DNA of 48,753 nt from Methylobacterium mesophilicum (GCF_022179445.1 NZ_BPQU01000036.1:1-48753), one strand, 5' to 3'; numbered from the stretch's first letter, positions 9,187 through 17,788 are shown. The notes: generated by a model not told the origin, from the letters alone. A program made the numbers and translations.

Positions 9187-10236
9187 ATGCCCGCCGACAC
9201 GCGCCCCGAACCCCCTCCCGAGACCATCGACCGGAGCCGCCGCCGGCTCCTCGGCGCCACGGCCGCGACCGTGGCGGTCGCCGAGCTGGGCCGCATCGGC
9301 GTCGCGCGGGCCGAGACGGGAGCCTCCGCGGCCGGAACCATGCCCGGCACGCTGAAGCAGGTCGAGGCCGGAATGCTCGATGTCGGCTATGTCGAGGCCG
9401 GCCCCGCCGACGGTCCGGCGGTCATCCTGCTGCACGGCTGGCCCTACGACATCCACGCCTTCGCGGAGGTCGTCCCGATCCTCACCGCGGCCGGCCATCG
9501 GGTGATCGTGCCGCATCTGCGCGGCTACGGGACGACCCGCTTCCTCGCGAAGGACGCGATCCGCAACGGCGAGCAGGCGGCTCTGGCGGTGGACGTCATC
9601 GCCCTCATGGACGCCCTCGGCATCCCCCGCGCCGTGCTCGGCGGCTTCGACTGGGGCGCCCGGACGGCCTGCATCGTCGCGGCGCTCTGGCCGGACAGGT
9701 GCGACGCCCTCGTCTCGGTGAGCGGCTACCTGATCGGCAGCCAGGAGGCCGGCAAGGCGCCGCTGCCGCCGAAGGCCGAGCTGTCCTGGTGGTACCAGTT
9801 CTACTTCGCCACCAGCCGGGGCCGGGCCGGCTACGAAGCGTATCGCGACGCCTTCGCCCGGCTGATCTGGCAGAGCGCCTCGCCGCGCTGGGCGTTCGAC
9901 GACGCGACCTTCGCCCGCAGCGCCCGGTCCTTCGACAACCCCGACCATGTCGCCATCGTCATCCACAATTACCGCTGGCGGCTCGGGCTCGCCGAGGGCG
10001 AGCCGCGCTACGAGGCCCTCGAGGAAAGGCTGGCGCGGGCGCCGGAGATCGCCGTGCCGACGATCACGCTCGAAGGCGACGCCAACGGCGCCCCGCATCC
10101 GGAGCCCGCGACCTATGCCGGGAAATTCACCGGCCGCTACGCGCACCGGCCGATCACCGGCGGGATCGGCCACAACCTGCCCCAGGAGGCGCCGCACGCC
10201 TTCGCGCAGGCCGTCATCGATGCGGCCTCGGCCTGA
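9187..10236 (+). CDS. Tat-exported alpha/beta hydrolase (epoxide hydrolase/haloalkane dehalogenase type)
   Basis: A 349-residue hydrolase with an N-terminal twin-arginine signal (RSRRRLLGATAA, 17-28, then a short hydrophobic stretch and ARA), so it should act in the periplasm. The oxyanion-hole motif HGWP is at 83-86, the nucleophile elbow GGFDWGA places an Asp nucleophile at D155, and the catalytic His is H329 in GIGHN; D298 may be the acid. An aspartate nucleophile is typical of epoxide hydrolases and haloalkane dehalogenases, not esterases. The ATG at 9187 was chosen over an upstream ATG at 9055 because GCGGAGG precedes it and the Tat signal then sits at the N-terminus. It is 45 bp upstream of the P460 gene. 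Confidence 0.87.
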   Translation: MPADTRPEPPPETIDRSRRRLLGATAATVAVAELGRIGVARAETGASAAGTMPGTLKQVEAGMLDVGYVEAGPADGPAVILLHGWPYDIHAFAEVVPILTAAGHRVIVPHLRGYGTTRFLAKDAIRNGEQAALAVDVIALMDALGIPRAVLGGFDWGARTACIVAALWPDRCDALVSVSGYLIGSQEAGKAPLPPKAELSWWYQFYFATSRGRAGYEAYRDAFARLIWQSASPRWAFDDATFARSARSFDNPDHVAIVIHNYRWRLGLAEGEPRYEALEERLARAPEIAVPTITLEGDANGAPHPEPATYAGKFTGRYAHRPITGGIGHNLPQEAPHAFAQAVIDAASA

Positions 10237-10281
10237 GGTCCCCCGCGTCCGGATCGGCCTGAGACGGCATAGGAGCCTGCG

Positions 10282-10782
10282 ATGCGTGCCATCACCGTTG
10301 CTGCGTCCAGCCTGCTGGCGGCCGCCCTGCTGGGCGCCGCCGCCCTCCGTGCCGGGACCGCGCCCGAAGCGTCGCCGCTTTACGGCGTGACCGTTCCGGA
10401 CGGTTTTCGCGACTGGCCGCTCATCGGGGTCGCGCAGGAGACCGGCGCCCTCGACGAGCTGCGAGCGGTGGTGGGCAACGCCCCGGCGCTGCAGGCCTAC
10501 CGGGCGGGTACGCTGCCCTTCCCGGACGGGACGGTCCTGGTGAAGCGCGCCTGGAAACGCACCCCCTCCCGGGAATTCGAGCCCGCCTTCGTCCCCGGGG
10601 CGGCGACCACGATCCAGGTCATGGTCAAGGATTCGAAGCGCTACCCGGAAACCGGCGGCTGGGGGTTCGGCCGCTTCATCGACGGCACGCCCACGGACGC
10701 GGCCCAGCACGAGACCTGCTTCGCCTGCCATCAGGCCAACGTCCGGAACCACGACTTCGTGTTCACCCGGCTCGCGCCCTGA
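10282..10782 (+). CDS. Cytochrome P460 family protein
   Basis: A 166-residue exported c-type heme protein. Residues 1-24 form a signal peptide ending near LRAG. The single heme site is C146-FA-C149-H150 near the C-terminus, in the P460 family arrangement of a beta-barrel followed by a late CxxCH. Family members with a lysine-heme cross-link oxidise hydroxylamine, while those without it bind NO; K88 and K92 fall in the segment DGTVLVKRAWKR, but I cannot say from sequence alone which lysine, if any, is cross-linked. GGAG precedes the ATG. It follows the Tat-exported hydrolase on the same strand, so both products should meet in the periplasm. Confidence 0.9.
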   Translation: MRAITVAASSLLAAALLGAAALRAGTAPEASPLYGVTVPDGFRDWPLIGVAQETGALDELRAVVGNAPALQAYRAGTLPFPDGTVLVKRAWKRTPSREFEPAFVPGAATTIQVMVKDSKRYPETGGWGFGRFIDGTPTDAAQHETCFACHQANVRNHDFVFTRLAP

Positions 10783-10821
10783 GGGGGCTGCGCGTATGGC
10801 GCTGCCCTGCCTCGCCGGCGG

Positions 10822-11823
10822 CTACGCCACCACGAAGCCGTGCGCGAACGGATCGCGGTCGTCGATGAAGATCGTGTTGATCCCGGTCTGGCGCGCCCAG
10901 CCGGCCACCGAGGGCACGATCGCGGGTTTGCCGGCCACCGTGGTCGCGGCCTCGACCCGGCCGCGGAACAGCGAGCCGATGATCGATTCGTGCACGAAAT
11001 CGTCGCCGACCTTCAGCCGGCCCTTGGCGGCGAGCTGCGCCATGCGGGCCGAGGTGCCGGTGCCGCAGGGCGAGCGGTCGATCGCCTTGTCGCCGTAGAA
11101 CACGGCGTTGCGGGCCTGGGCCTCGGGGTGGCGCGGCGCGCCGGTCCACAGGATGTGGGACAGGCCCCGGATCTCCGGATGCTCCGGATGGACGAACGCG
11201 TACTTGGCGTTGAGCGCCGCGCGCAGCTTCGGCGACCGGGCGATGAGGTCCCCGGCGGTGTGATCGGCCATGTCCCGGAAGTTTTTTTGGGGCTCGACGA
11301 TGGCGTAGAAGTTGCCCCCGTAGGCGACGTCCACCACGATCTCGCCGACCCCATCGAGATGCGCGGTCAGCCCTTCGGCGTGGAGATAGCCCGGCACGTT
11401 GCGCAACCGTACCTCCTCCACGAAGCGGCCCTCCTGCCGGTAGGTGATGTCCACCTTGCCGGCCGGCGCGTCGATCGAGAGCCGCCCCGGCGCGCGCGGG
11501 GTGACCAGGCCGTTCTCGATCGCCATGGTGACCGTGCCGATGGTGCCGTGGCCGCACATCGGCAGGCAGCCGCTGGTCTCGATGAACAGCACCGCCACGT
11601 CGCAATCGGGCCGCGTCGGCGGATACAGGATCGCCCCCGACATCATGTCGTGGCCCCGCGGCTCGAACATCAGCCCGGTGCGGATCCAGTCGTAGGTGCG
11701 CAGGAAATGAGCGCGCTTCTCCAGCATGGTGCCGCCTTCGAGGATCGGGCCCCCGCCCGAGACGAGGCGGACCGGGTTGCCGCAGGTATGGCCGTCGAGG
11801 CACGAGAAGGTGTGGTTGGCCAT
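10822..11823 (-). CDS. 4-hydroxyproline 2-epimerase (proline racemase family)
   Basis: A 333-residue member of the proline racemase family. The two catalytic cysteines are present: C90 in MCGHGTIG and C253 in SPCGTGTSA. Having Cys at both sites marks a true racemase or epimerase rather than a trans-3-hydroxyproline dehydratase, in which the second Cys is replaced. The predicted reaction is trans-4-hydroxy-L-proline to cis-4-hydroxy-D-proline in the cytoplasm, with proline racemase as the alternative. It lies 10 bp downstream of a FAD-dependent amine oxidase that would oxidise the D-epimer, which supports the hydroxyproline assignment. An unusual T7 run is visible in the coding region near 11282-11288. 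Confidence 0.9.
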   Translation of the reverse strand: MANHTFSCLDGHTCGNPVRLVSGGGPILEGGTMLEKRAHFLRTYDWIRTGLMFEPRGHDMMSGAILYPPTRPDCDVAVLFIETSGCLPMCGHGTIGTVTMAIENGLVTPRAPGRLSIDAPAGKVDITYRQEGRFVEEVRLRNVPGYLHAEGLTAHLDGVGEIVVDVAYGGNFYAIVEPQKNFRDMADHTAGDLIARSPKLRAALNAKYAFVHPEHPEIRGLSHILWTGAPRHPEAQARNAVFYGDKAIDRSPCGTGTSARMAQLAAKGRLKVGDDFVHESIIGSLFRGRVEAATTVAGKPAIVPSVAGWARQTGINTIFIDDRDPFAHGFVVA

Positions 11824-11833
11824 AGGCGAAGCC

Positions 11834-13084
11834 CTATCGGAAGCGCTGGGGCGAGAACGGCGCGAGGTCGATCGCCGGCGCCGCGCCGGTGACGAGGTCG
11901 GCGACGAGGCGGGCGGTGCCCGCCGACTGGGTCAGCCCGAGATGGCCGTGCCCGAAGGCGTAGACGACCCGTCGCGTGGCCGCGGCATGGCCGATCGCCG
12001 GCAGGGAATCGGGCAGCGACGGGCGCAAGCCCATCCAGGGCCGCCCGCCCTCGGTGTTCAGGCCCGGCAGGAAGGTCTTGGCCTTGCGCAGCATCGCCTC
12101 CGAGCGCCGGAAATCCGGCGGCCGGTCGAGGCCGCCGAGTTCCACCGCGCCGCCGACCCGGATGCCGGACGACAGCCGCGTCACCACGAAGCCGTGGCCC
12201 CCGAAGGTGACCTGCGTGCGCAGGTCGAGGGCGCCCGCGGGCAGCGTCGTGTTGTAGCCCCGCTCCGTCTCCAGCGGGATCCGCTCGCCCAGGGTGCGGG
12301 CGATGCGGTGCGAGAAGGCCCCGGCCGCGACCACGACCTGTCCGGCCCTGCGGGTGCCGGCGGATGTCACGACGGCGACGCCGTCGGCCGTGGGGCGCAG
12401 CGCCGTGACCTCGGCCCGCGCGATCGCGCCGCCTTCGTCCCGCAGGCGCCCGGCCAGGGCGAGCACGTAGGTTTTCGGGTCGGCGATCGAGTACCAGCCG
12501 GGGGTGAAGGTCCCGTGCGTGAACCGGGGCGCCAGGCCGGGCTGCAGCGCCGCCATGCCGGCGGCGTCGAGATGCGTGAAGGCGATGCCGTGATCGGCCC
12601 GCACCTGCCAGCCCGGCAGCGCGGCCTCGAACTCCGCCTGCCCCTCGTAGACCTGGAGGTTGCCGTCCTTGCGCAGCATCGCCACCGTGCCGGTGGCCTC
12701 GAGGAACGGCTCCAGCGTGTCCCGCGAAAAATCCATGAGCGCGGTCTGCGCGGCTGTCGCCCGGCGGACGCGCTCCGGCGCGCAGGCCCGCCAGAAGCGC
12801 AGCATCCAGGGCAGGATCCGGGGCGCGTAGGCCGGCGGCACCGAGAGCGGCCCGAGCGGATCGAGCAGCCAGCGCGGCGCCCTCCGGAGGATGCCGGGCG
12901 AGGCCAGCGGCAGGATGTCGGTGAACGCGAAGGCGCCGGCATTGCCGGCGCTCGCCCCGGCCGCCGGGCCCTCCCGGTCGAGCACCGTGACCGACAGGCC
13001 GCGCGCGCGCAGGGCCAGGGCGGCGGACAGCCCGATGACGCCCGCTCCGACGACGATCACGTCCGGCGGCTCCGCGTCCGTCAT
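11834..13084 (-). CDS. FAD-dependent D-amino acid oxidase/dehydrogenase (DadA-like), likely D-hydroxyproline dehydrogenase
   Basis: A 416-residue flavoprotein of the DAO superfamily. The Rossmann motif VVGAGVIGLSAALAL (11-25) with VLDRE about 15 residues on binds FAD; the GAGNAGAFAF-like segment after it and the C-terminal VVYAFGHGHLGLTQS are typical of DadA-like enzymes. As the upstream partner of hydroxyproline epimerase it most likely oxidises cis-4-hydroxy-D-proline to pyrroline-4-hydroxy-2-carboxylate; that specificity is inferred from context. The deaminase and semialdehyde dehydrogenase that complete the pathway are not next to it. Confidence 0.88.
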   Translation of the reverse strand: MTDAEPPDVIVVGAGVIGLSAALALRARGLSVTVLDREGPAAGASAGNAGAFAFTDILPLASPGILRRAPRWLLDPLGPLSVPPAYAPRILPWMLRFWRACAPERVRRATAAQTALMDFSRDTLEPFLEATGTVAMLRKDGNLQVYEGQAEFEAALPGWQVRADHGIAFTHLDAAGMAALQPGLAPRFTHGTFTPGWYSIADPKTYVLALAGRLRDEGGAIARAEVTALRPTADGVAVVTSAGTRRAGQVVVAAGAFSHRIARTLGERIPLETERGYNTTLPAGALDLRTQVTFGGHGFVVTRLSSGIRVGGAVELGGLDRPPDFRRSEAMLRKAKTFLPGLNTEGGRPWMGLRPSLPDSLPAIGHAAATRRVVYAFGHGHLGLTQSAGTARLVADLVTGAAPAIDLAPFSPQRFR

Positions 13085-13509
13085 CCTACCGCGCCGCCGC
13101 CCGGTGCGGACGCGTCGCGCTCCCGGACGTGACGCTCCTGGAACAGCAAGAGGTGGCGTTTTTCATGCCGGTGGTCAGGCCTCCGAAGATGAGCGGGCCC
13201 GGTATCGGGCCGCACGCAGACATCCGGAACCGATGCCCCCGTCGAGACGCGTCGTTCCAGCGCCTGCATCCAAGCACGTTCCGGGCCGGTGGGCAAAAAT
13301 AGCCCGAACGGACTATCGCGGGCGAGCCTTATGCCTCGGAAATCTCGCTGTTGCCGTCGCCGCGGTCGCTTCGTCTTGCGCGCCCGTTCCGGTGCTCGCC
13401 GGCACGGGCACCGGTCGTCCCGAGTCCGGGACGCGTGTGCCGCCCCTCCCTGCCGGGTCCGATGGTCCTTGATCGCTGCCGGATGCGGGCAAAGGCCGGT
13501 TGCGGCCCG
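13085..13509. other. Gene-free region between the glycosyltransferase and the D-amino acid oxidase
   Basis: 425 bp with no credible gene. Two tandem inverted repeats sit in its distal part (see the entry at 13389-13432). The end near 13085-13150 should hold the promoter of the minus-strand hydroxyproline operon, but no clear -35/-10 pair was seen. Confidence 0.4.
13389..13432 (-). terminator. Tandem hairpins downstream of the glycosyltransferase
   Basis: CCGGTGC (13389-13395) pairs with GCACCGG (13408-13414), and directly after it GTCCCG (13417-13422) pairs with CGGGAC (13427-13432) around a 4-base loop. They lie about 80-120 bp past the glycosyltransferase stop. There is no T-run on either side, so intrinsic termination is only a possibility; they may instead protect the 3' end of the mRNA. 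Confidence 0.33.
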
Positions 13510-14532
13510 TCAGCTCGACCGGGCCATGCCCAACGTGCGGATGTTCGACACGACAGGCCTCCAACTCCCGGTCAGACGCGTCTCCAGGAGCGATCGGACC
13601 GTCCGGAGCGGCAGGACTCTGCAGGCCAGCAGGAACAGCACGACGGACACGCGCTTGAGCGGGCTGTACCAGGTCGGGAACGATCCGACCGTGACGACGA
13701 CGCCCGCCCAGCTGATGCGGCGCATCTCCAGTATATCACAGTAATTATTGTACCGAGCATGCATATACATGCGGGTCGGCGAGCCGATCTTGCAGGATCC
13801 ATCCCTGTCGGTCAGGGCGACTCTGAGATGTTCCAGCCGATCGACGAACCGTTTCTGGTGCTTTCTGATCAGGCCCACCGTCGGCGTCCGATTGGTGCCG
13901 GACTTGTTCTTGCTGTGCAATCTGTAGCGGCCGAGCGGTTCGGACAGGCTCACGACGTCACCGTAGAACGGTGCGGCCAGCAGCATCACGCCGTCGACGG
14001 CCGAATCGTAATGGGCGTCCTCCAGGAGCGCGCACAGGTCCCTGCGAAACACGTTGCCCGAGGTCGGTGGCGAGATGTAGGTCCCCGCCCTCTCGATGGC
14101 CTTGACGAACGTGGCGCGCCCCCGGCCGTTCGCCAGATTCGGAAAAGACGTACCGAGCGGCGTGCCGTTGCTGTCGATGCGAAGCAGAGGGAACTGTAGT
14201 TTCGCGATGTCCGCATCGAGATGCCGGATGATCGTCTGTATCGAGCCCGGAACCAGTTCGTCGTCGGCATCCAAGAACAGGATGAACGGGGCATCCGTTT
14301 TCGACACGCCGTATCGGCAGGCGCTGACTTGTCCGCCGTTCTTTTTCCTGAACGCGCGAACATTGAACTGCTCGATCACCTCCCACGAACGATCAGTCGA
14401 TCCGTCATCGACGACGATGACATCGCAGTGGGTCGTATCCTGGGAGAGTACACTCGCGATCGAATTTCGAACGTAATCCTCGTAATTAAAGCAATTTATT
14501 ATGATCGCAAGCTTTAGTTCTTTGTCTTCCAT
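13510..14532 (-). CDS. Family 2 glycosyltransferase
   Basis: A 340-residue GT-A glycosyltransferase that would add a sugar from a nucleotide donor to a surface glycan. The N-terminal domain has AIIINCFNYEDYVRNSI, the donor motif VDDGST (41-46), NGGQVSACRYG, and the metal-binding DADD (88-91). The catalytic domain covers roughly residues 5-230; a hydrophobic stretch near 295-312 (VSVVLFLLACRVLPL) may hold it to the membrane. Base composition is lower in GC than its neighbours, with codons ending in A or T, and the upstream DNA is AT-rich. No other glycan genes are adjacent. Donor and acceptor are unknown. Confidence 0.87.
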   Translation of the reverse strand: MEDKELKLAIIINCFNYEDYVRNSIASVLSQDTTHCDVIVVDDGSTDRSWEVIEQFNVRAFRKKNGGQVSACRYGVSKTDAPFILFLDADDELVPGSIQTIIRHLDADIAKLQFPLLRIDSNGTPLGTSFPNLANGRGRATFVKAIERAGTYISPPTSGNVFRRDLCALLEDAHYDSAVDGVMLLAAPFYGDVVSLSEPLGRYRLHSKNKSGTNRTPTVGLIRKHQKRFVDRLEHLRVALTDRDGSCKIGSPTRMYMHARYNNYCDILEMRRISWAGVVVTVGSFPTWYSPLKRVSVVLFLLACRVLPLRTVRSLLETRLTGSWRPVVSNIRTLGMARSS

Positions 14533-15114
14533 CTGCTTTGCCCATGTAGAGATCGCGCAATTTATCTTGTATGCATCTTGAATAGATTTTGATGTTGTGA
14601 TTATCCACGTATTTAGGCTTTCGGTAAATCCCCTGATCCGTAAATAAAGCCTGGATTAAAATCATCGCTCGGAGTTCGACCGCCCGGATCGCAGGAATTC
14701 CTCCTCCCGACGCGATCATCACTCCGCCGCACGTCGGCCACCGGGGAGGGGGCGACGGCGCAGTGCAGACGATCGGATGTCGGGCCCTCGCCCGGCATGA
14801 TCCGCGCCCCGCCTGGGTCACCGAATCCGGACCCATCGACCTGGATCGGGGGCGTCAGGCGGCCGGGGCGCGGACCCGCCTGCCGCGTCCGCTGTTCTTC
14901 GCGTTAAGCGAACGTTCCGCGGCCGCGGGTCGTACGCTTCGCATTGACTGCGCGGGATCGCGCGGCCGCGGCCCGTGTTAACGCGAGGTCTGACCGACGA
15001 TCGGGCTGTCGGACGCCCGGAGCCTTCGCCGGGACTACACCGATGCGCATACCGGTTATCAATCGGTCCCGCGCATACCGGCCAGGATTGGACGCGGCGC
15101 GAGGGGGATGATCG
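14533..15114. other. AT-rich region upstream of the glycosyltransferase
   Basis: 582 bp without a secure gene. The part from about 14533 to 14670 is the most AT-rich stretch of the window. A minus-strand frame of 59 codons (ATG at 14665, stop at 14486, overlapping the glycosyltransferase start) reads with a protein-like composition (GIYRKPKYVDNHNIKIYSRC) but resembles nothing I know; it may be a gene remnant or chance. The remaining GC-rich part to 15114 shows nothing recognisable. Confidence 0.4.
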
Positions 15115-15435
15115 GTGAGCCTGCCCGGTGTGAAGGACGGGGAGAAATCCCGTCACATCCTCCCGACCGCCAGCACGATGATTGGTATCAGCACTACGCT
15201 GATTGGTCTGGTGAAGCTGCTGGAGCACTATTCGGGCCCCAGCCAGGTCGACGTCTACAGCGGCATCGTCGCCGTCCTGTTCCTGCTGAGCGCGATCCTG
15301 TCCTACCTGTCGACGCGGCTCGAGGCCCGGCCGCGCATCAGCCGTTTCGCCGAGCAGGTGGCGGACAACTTCTTCCTGCTCGGCCTCATGGGCATCACCG
15401 GCGTCGCGTTCCTGTTCGCCTACGAGGTGATCTGA
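15115..15435 (+). CDS. Small membrane protein of unknown function (three helices)
   Basis: A 106-residue protein I do not recognise. It starts with GTG at 15115, preceded by GAGGGGG at good spacing. Hydrophobic helices are visible at about 15-36, 47-67 and 86-106, with the basic segment STRLEARPRISR between the second and third. The acidic and basic residues near the first loop suggest that the N-terminus is cytoplasmic. It is convergent with the LprI-like gene, with only 18 bp between the stop codons. Confidence 0.7.
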   Translation: MSLPGVKDGEKSRHILPTASTMIGISTTLIGLVKLLEHYSGPSQVDVYSGIVAVLFLLSAILSYLSTRLEARPRISRFAEQVADNFFLLGLMGITGVAFLFAYEVI

Positions 15436-15453
15436 GGCGGGTCAGTATCCCGT

Positions 15454-15858
15454 TCAGGGTGCGCAGGCGAGGTCGCCGCCCGGGCACTTGATCTGCGCGG
15501 TCAGGTCCCGGATGCGCTGGCGGGTCAGCTCGGTCTTGCAGGTGCCGTCGAGCAGGGGCGCGATCGTTCCGTTGGCATCGGGCGCCGAGGCGTCGTAGCC
15601 GGTGCGCAGGTTGCACTCGAGGTCGCGGAAGGCGATCCAGGCCCGCTGCGCCGCCACCAGGTTGTGCCGGCCGTTGCTGTCGAGCTTGTCGCGCAGGGCG
15701 GCGTAGCGCCGGTTCAGCTCCGCGTCGGCCTGCGCGAAGTTCTGGGCTGCACAGAGATTCGCCGCCGTCTGATCGGGCGCCTGCGTGCAATCCGCCTCCG
15801 CGGCGGAGCCGACGGCAGGCAGGGCGATCAGGAATCCGATGAGGGCGGTTCGCAGCAT
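15454..15858 (-). CDS. LprI/DUF1311 family exported protein
   Basis: A 134-residue secreted protein. Residues 1-19 are a signal peptide (MLRTALIGFLIALPAVGSAA). The mature part has CTQAPDQTAANLCAAQNFAQ, ELNRRYAALRDKL and the AQRAWIAFRDLECN signature of the DUF1311 domain, whose Mycobacterium member LprI inhibits lysozyme. Paired cysteines, including a late pair near the C-terminus, suggest disulphides and a periplasmic location. It starts 29 bp after the stop of the aspartyl protease gene on the same strand and is probably co-transcribed with it. Function as a lysozyme inhibitor is only a family-level suggestion. Confidence 0.85.
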   Translation of the reverse strand: MLRTALIGFLIALPAVGSAAEADCTQAPDQTAANLCAAQNFAQADAELNRRYAALRDKLDSNGRHNLVAAQRAWIAFRDLECNLRTGYDASAPDANGTIAPLLDGTCKTELTRQRIRDLTAQIKCPGGDLACAP

Positions 15859-15887
15859 GGCAGGTTCCAGGGCCGAGGCGACGGGCA

Positions 15888-16988
15888 TCAAGGTTCGCCA
15901 TCCGTCCGCCGGGCGCGGAAGGCGTAGAAGCCGCCGTCGGCGTCGTACAGGACGTCGAAGCCGTTGAGCAGGCGCAGACCGGTATTGACGAAGGGCAGCG
16001 GACGCGTGGTGTTGAGGACGATGCGCTCCGGCGCCAGGGGCGAGGCGGTATCGCCGCTCGTGATCGCGTAGCCGGCCGCGTCGCCGAAGCTAAAGCTAAG
16101 CCGCGTCCCGGGGACGAGCGCGTCGCGGCCGGCGCCATCGGTGCGGAGTCTCTCAGTGACTTGCTCGGGCGGGAGCGTCAGGAACATGCCGGTCACGCCG
16201 GTGTCGATCAGCGCGCGACCGCAGGCGCCCGGCTCCCGACCGTTCACCACGATACAGACCGGTACGCCAAGCCAGTCGCCCGAGACCCGCGGATGCGGAT
16301 CGAGCTTCACGAAGCGGAAGCGCCCCCGGGTGTTGGCGCGCGTCAGCCCGACATGCACTCCCGTTCTGGTCACGACGTAGCCGCGATGCACCGGGCCGGG
16401 ACCCGGCGGCTCTGCGTTAAGCAGCGGATTGGTGTCCGGCGTGCTCTGGGTCTGGCTGTCGTCTTCCCGCCCGAAGCCGATCCCCAGCATGGCCACGTGC
16501 CCGGGGGCCTCCTCCCGGGTGCAGGAGCGGGCCTTCTCGGTGCAGTCGATCCGGTCAACCGCCAGCACGGGCATCGGCCGCGTCGAGACCCTGGCGCCGT
16601 CGCGGCCCGACAGGGTCACCGGGATGGTCACCCAGCGACCGATCATGATCCGGCCGGAACTCGTGTAGGTCAGGCGACCGGGCCGGCTTGGCAGGGCATC
16701 GACATTCGGGATGCGCCCGGCCGACACGACGATGCCGGTGGAGCCGGTGTCGACGAGCACCGGGCTGGCCTCGCCTCCGAATGACAGGCCGAGACGGGGT
16801 GAGCGGGCTATCGCATCGCCGGGCCCGGGAGCGTTGAGGAAGCCCAGGAAGATACCGCGCCGGTCGCTCTCGTAATTCGGGCGCGCACCCGCCCTCGCGG
16901 CCGGAGCGAGCGCGATCAGCCCGGCTCCGAGCAGCGCCGCCCGGGCAAGCCAGCGCGATCCGACCTGTTGCGTGGTGGGGTGACGCAT
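15888..16988 (-). CDS. Exported pepsin-like aspartyl protease
   Basis: A 366-residue protein with a signal peptide (about 1-33, ending PAARAGA) and two aspartic protease active-site motifs, VLVDTGSTGIVV in the first lobe and ALIDTGVTGMFL in the second. Two DTG motifs in one chain mean a two-lobed pepsin-like fold, in contrast to the single-lobe retropepsins that dimerise. Cysteine pairs (DCTEKARSC and CIVVNGREPGAC) fit a disulphide-bonded periplasmic or secreted enzyme. The ATG at 16988 was taken as start because it places the signal peptide at the N-terminus. The LprI-like gene follows directly. Bacterial pepsin homologues are uncommon and the substrate is unknown. Confidence 0.82.
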   Translation of the reverse strand: MRHPTTQQVGSRWLARAALLGAGLIALAPAARAGARPNYESDRRGIFLGFLNAPGPGDAIARSPRLGLSFGGEASPVLVDTGSTGIVVSAGRIPNVDALPSRPGRLTYTSSGRIMIGRWVTIPVTLSGRDGARVSTRPMPVLAVDRIDCTEKARSCTREEAPGHVAMLGIGFGREDDSQTQSTPDTNPLLNAEPPGPGPVHRGYVVTRTGVHVGLTRANTRGRFRFVKLDPHPRVSGDWLGVPVCIVVNGREPGACGRALIDTGVTGMFLTLPPEQVTERLRTDGAGRDALVPGTRLSFSFGDAAGYAITSGDTASPLAPERIVLNTTRPLPFVNTGLRLLNGFDVLYDADGGFYAFRARRTDGEP

Positions 16989-17145
16989 TGTGGGACCCGG
17001 CGATGGGAGGGCTGAGCCTAGCAGCGGGTTGAGGCGCGGGCACGCTGGAGCCTTTCCCGCCGATGTGGAGAGGAGACGGAATCGGCCGGCACGGTGAATC
17101 TTGCCGCGCTGGTCCTGTCTGATGGCGGCGCGAGCGAGAGTGGCG

Positions 17146-17331
17146 CTATCGTCGGGGCTCCGCCCGCTCCTCCAACCCGCCCAGGAGGACCAGGATCCGG
17201 CCCAGCAGCGCGCGGGCGTGGAGCGCGGCGCTGGTGCCGGCACGATCGTCGGCCTGTCTGGCACAGGCCTCGTAGGCAGCCCGCAGAGCCGCAAGCTGGC
17301 GCGCGCGCAGTTCGGGACCATCGGAGCCCAT
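17146..17331 (-). CDS. Small hypothetical protein
   Basis: A 61-residue protein, helical and charged (LRARQLAALRAAYEACARQ), with a leucine-rich second half (ALLGRILVLLGGLEE). The ATG at 17331 is preceded by GGGGGTGG, a good ribosome site, and the composition differs from the arginine-proline noise of shadow frames. No family is recognised and there is no signal peptide. A longer reading from an ATG further upstream is possible but lacks support. Confidence 0.5.
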   Translation of the reverse strand: MGSDGPELRARQLAALRAAYEACARQADDRAGTSAALHARALLGRILVLLGGLEERAEPRR

Positions 17332-17788
17332 GGGCCACCCCCGATAGGCTCGTGTCCGCGGTACGTCCCCGCAGACAAGCCTCCTGAACCACCCATAGTC
17401 GGGGAGTTGGAAAACCGTGCTCGAACGGTCCCTACGACCTTTAGTGCCGGAACACCTGGACATGCGCCGCAGGCTCCCCGACCCACGCGGCCAAGGATTC
17501 GGGTGCCGTCGCGGCCGGCACCAAACCGTCGAGCAAGGGGTTTCCACGCCCCAGGGCGGCACGTACCGCCCTGCGCAGGCAGGTAACCAATTCTAGGAAG
17601 CGAATCCAGACCGATAACGCCGCCCGCCGATGCGCTCTGGGGATGGCTTGGCAGCGCAAGCAGGGTAGCATTCGACAGATAAAATGCTCGAATTTGTGTT
17701 AAAAACCATTAACCTTGCTGGTCGGTGGTGTTGAACAAACGCCCCGCCTTCGACATCTGCTTTCGTCCAACAGATTGTCTGAGGTGTG
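17332..17788. other. Intergenic region upstream of the small protein at 17789
   Basis: 457 bp. A minus-strand frame at about 17441-17600 (AALGRGNPLLDGLVPAATAP) looks partly protein-like but has no convincing start and is not called. From about 17680 to 17790 the DNA is AT-rich and contains GTTAA (17698-17702) and TTAAC (17709-17713) in inverse orientation; this is the likely promoter region of the plus-strand gene that follows. Confidence 0.35.
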
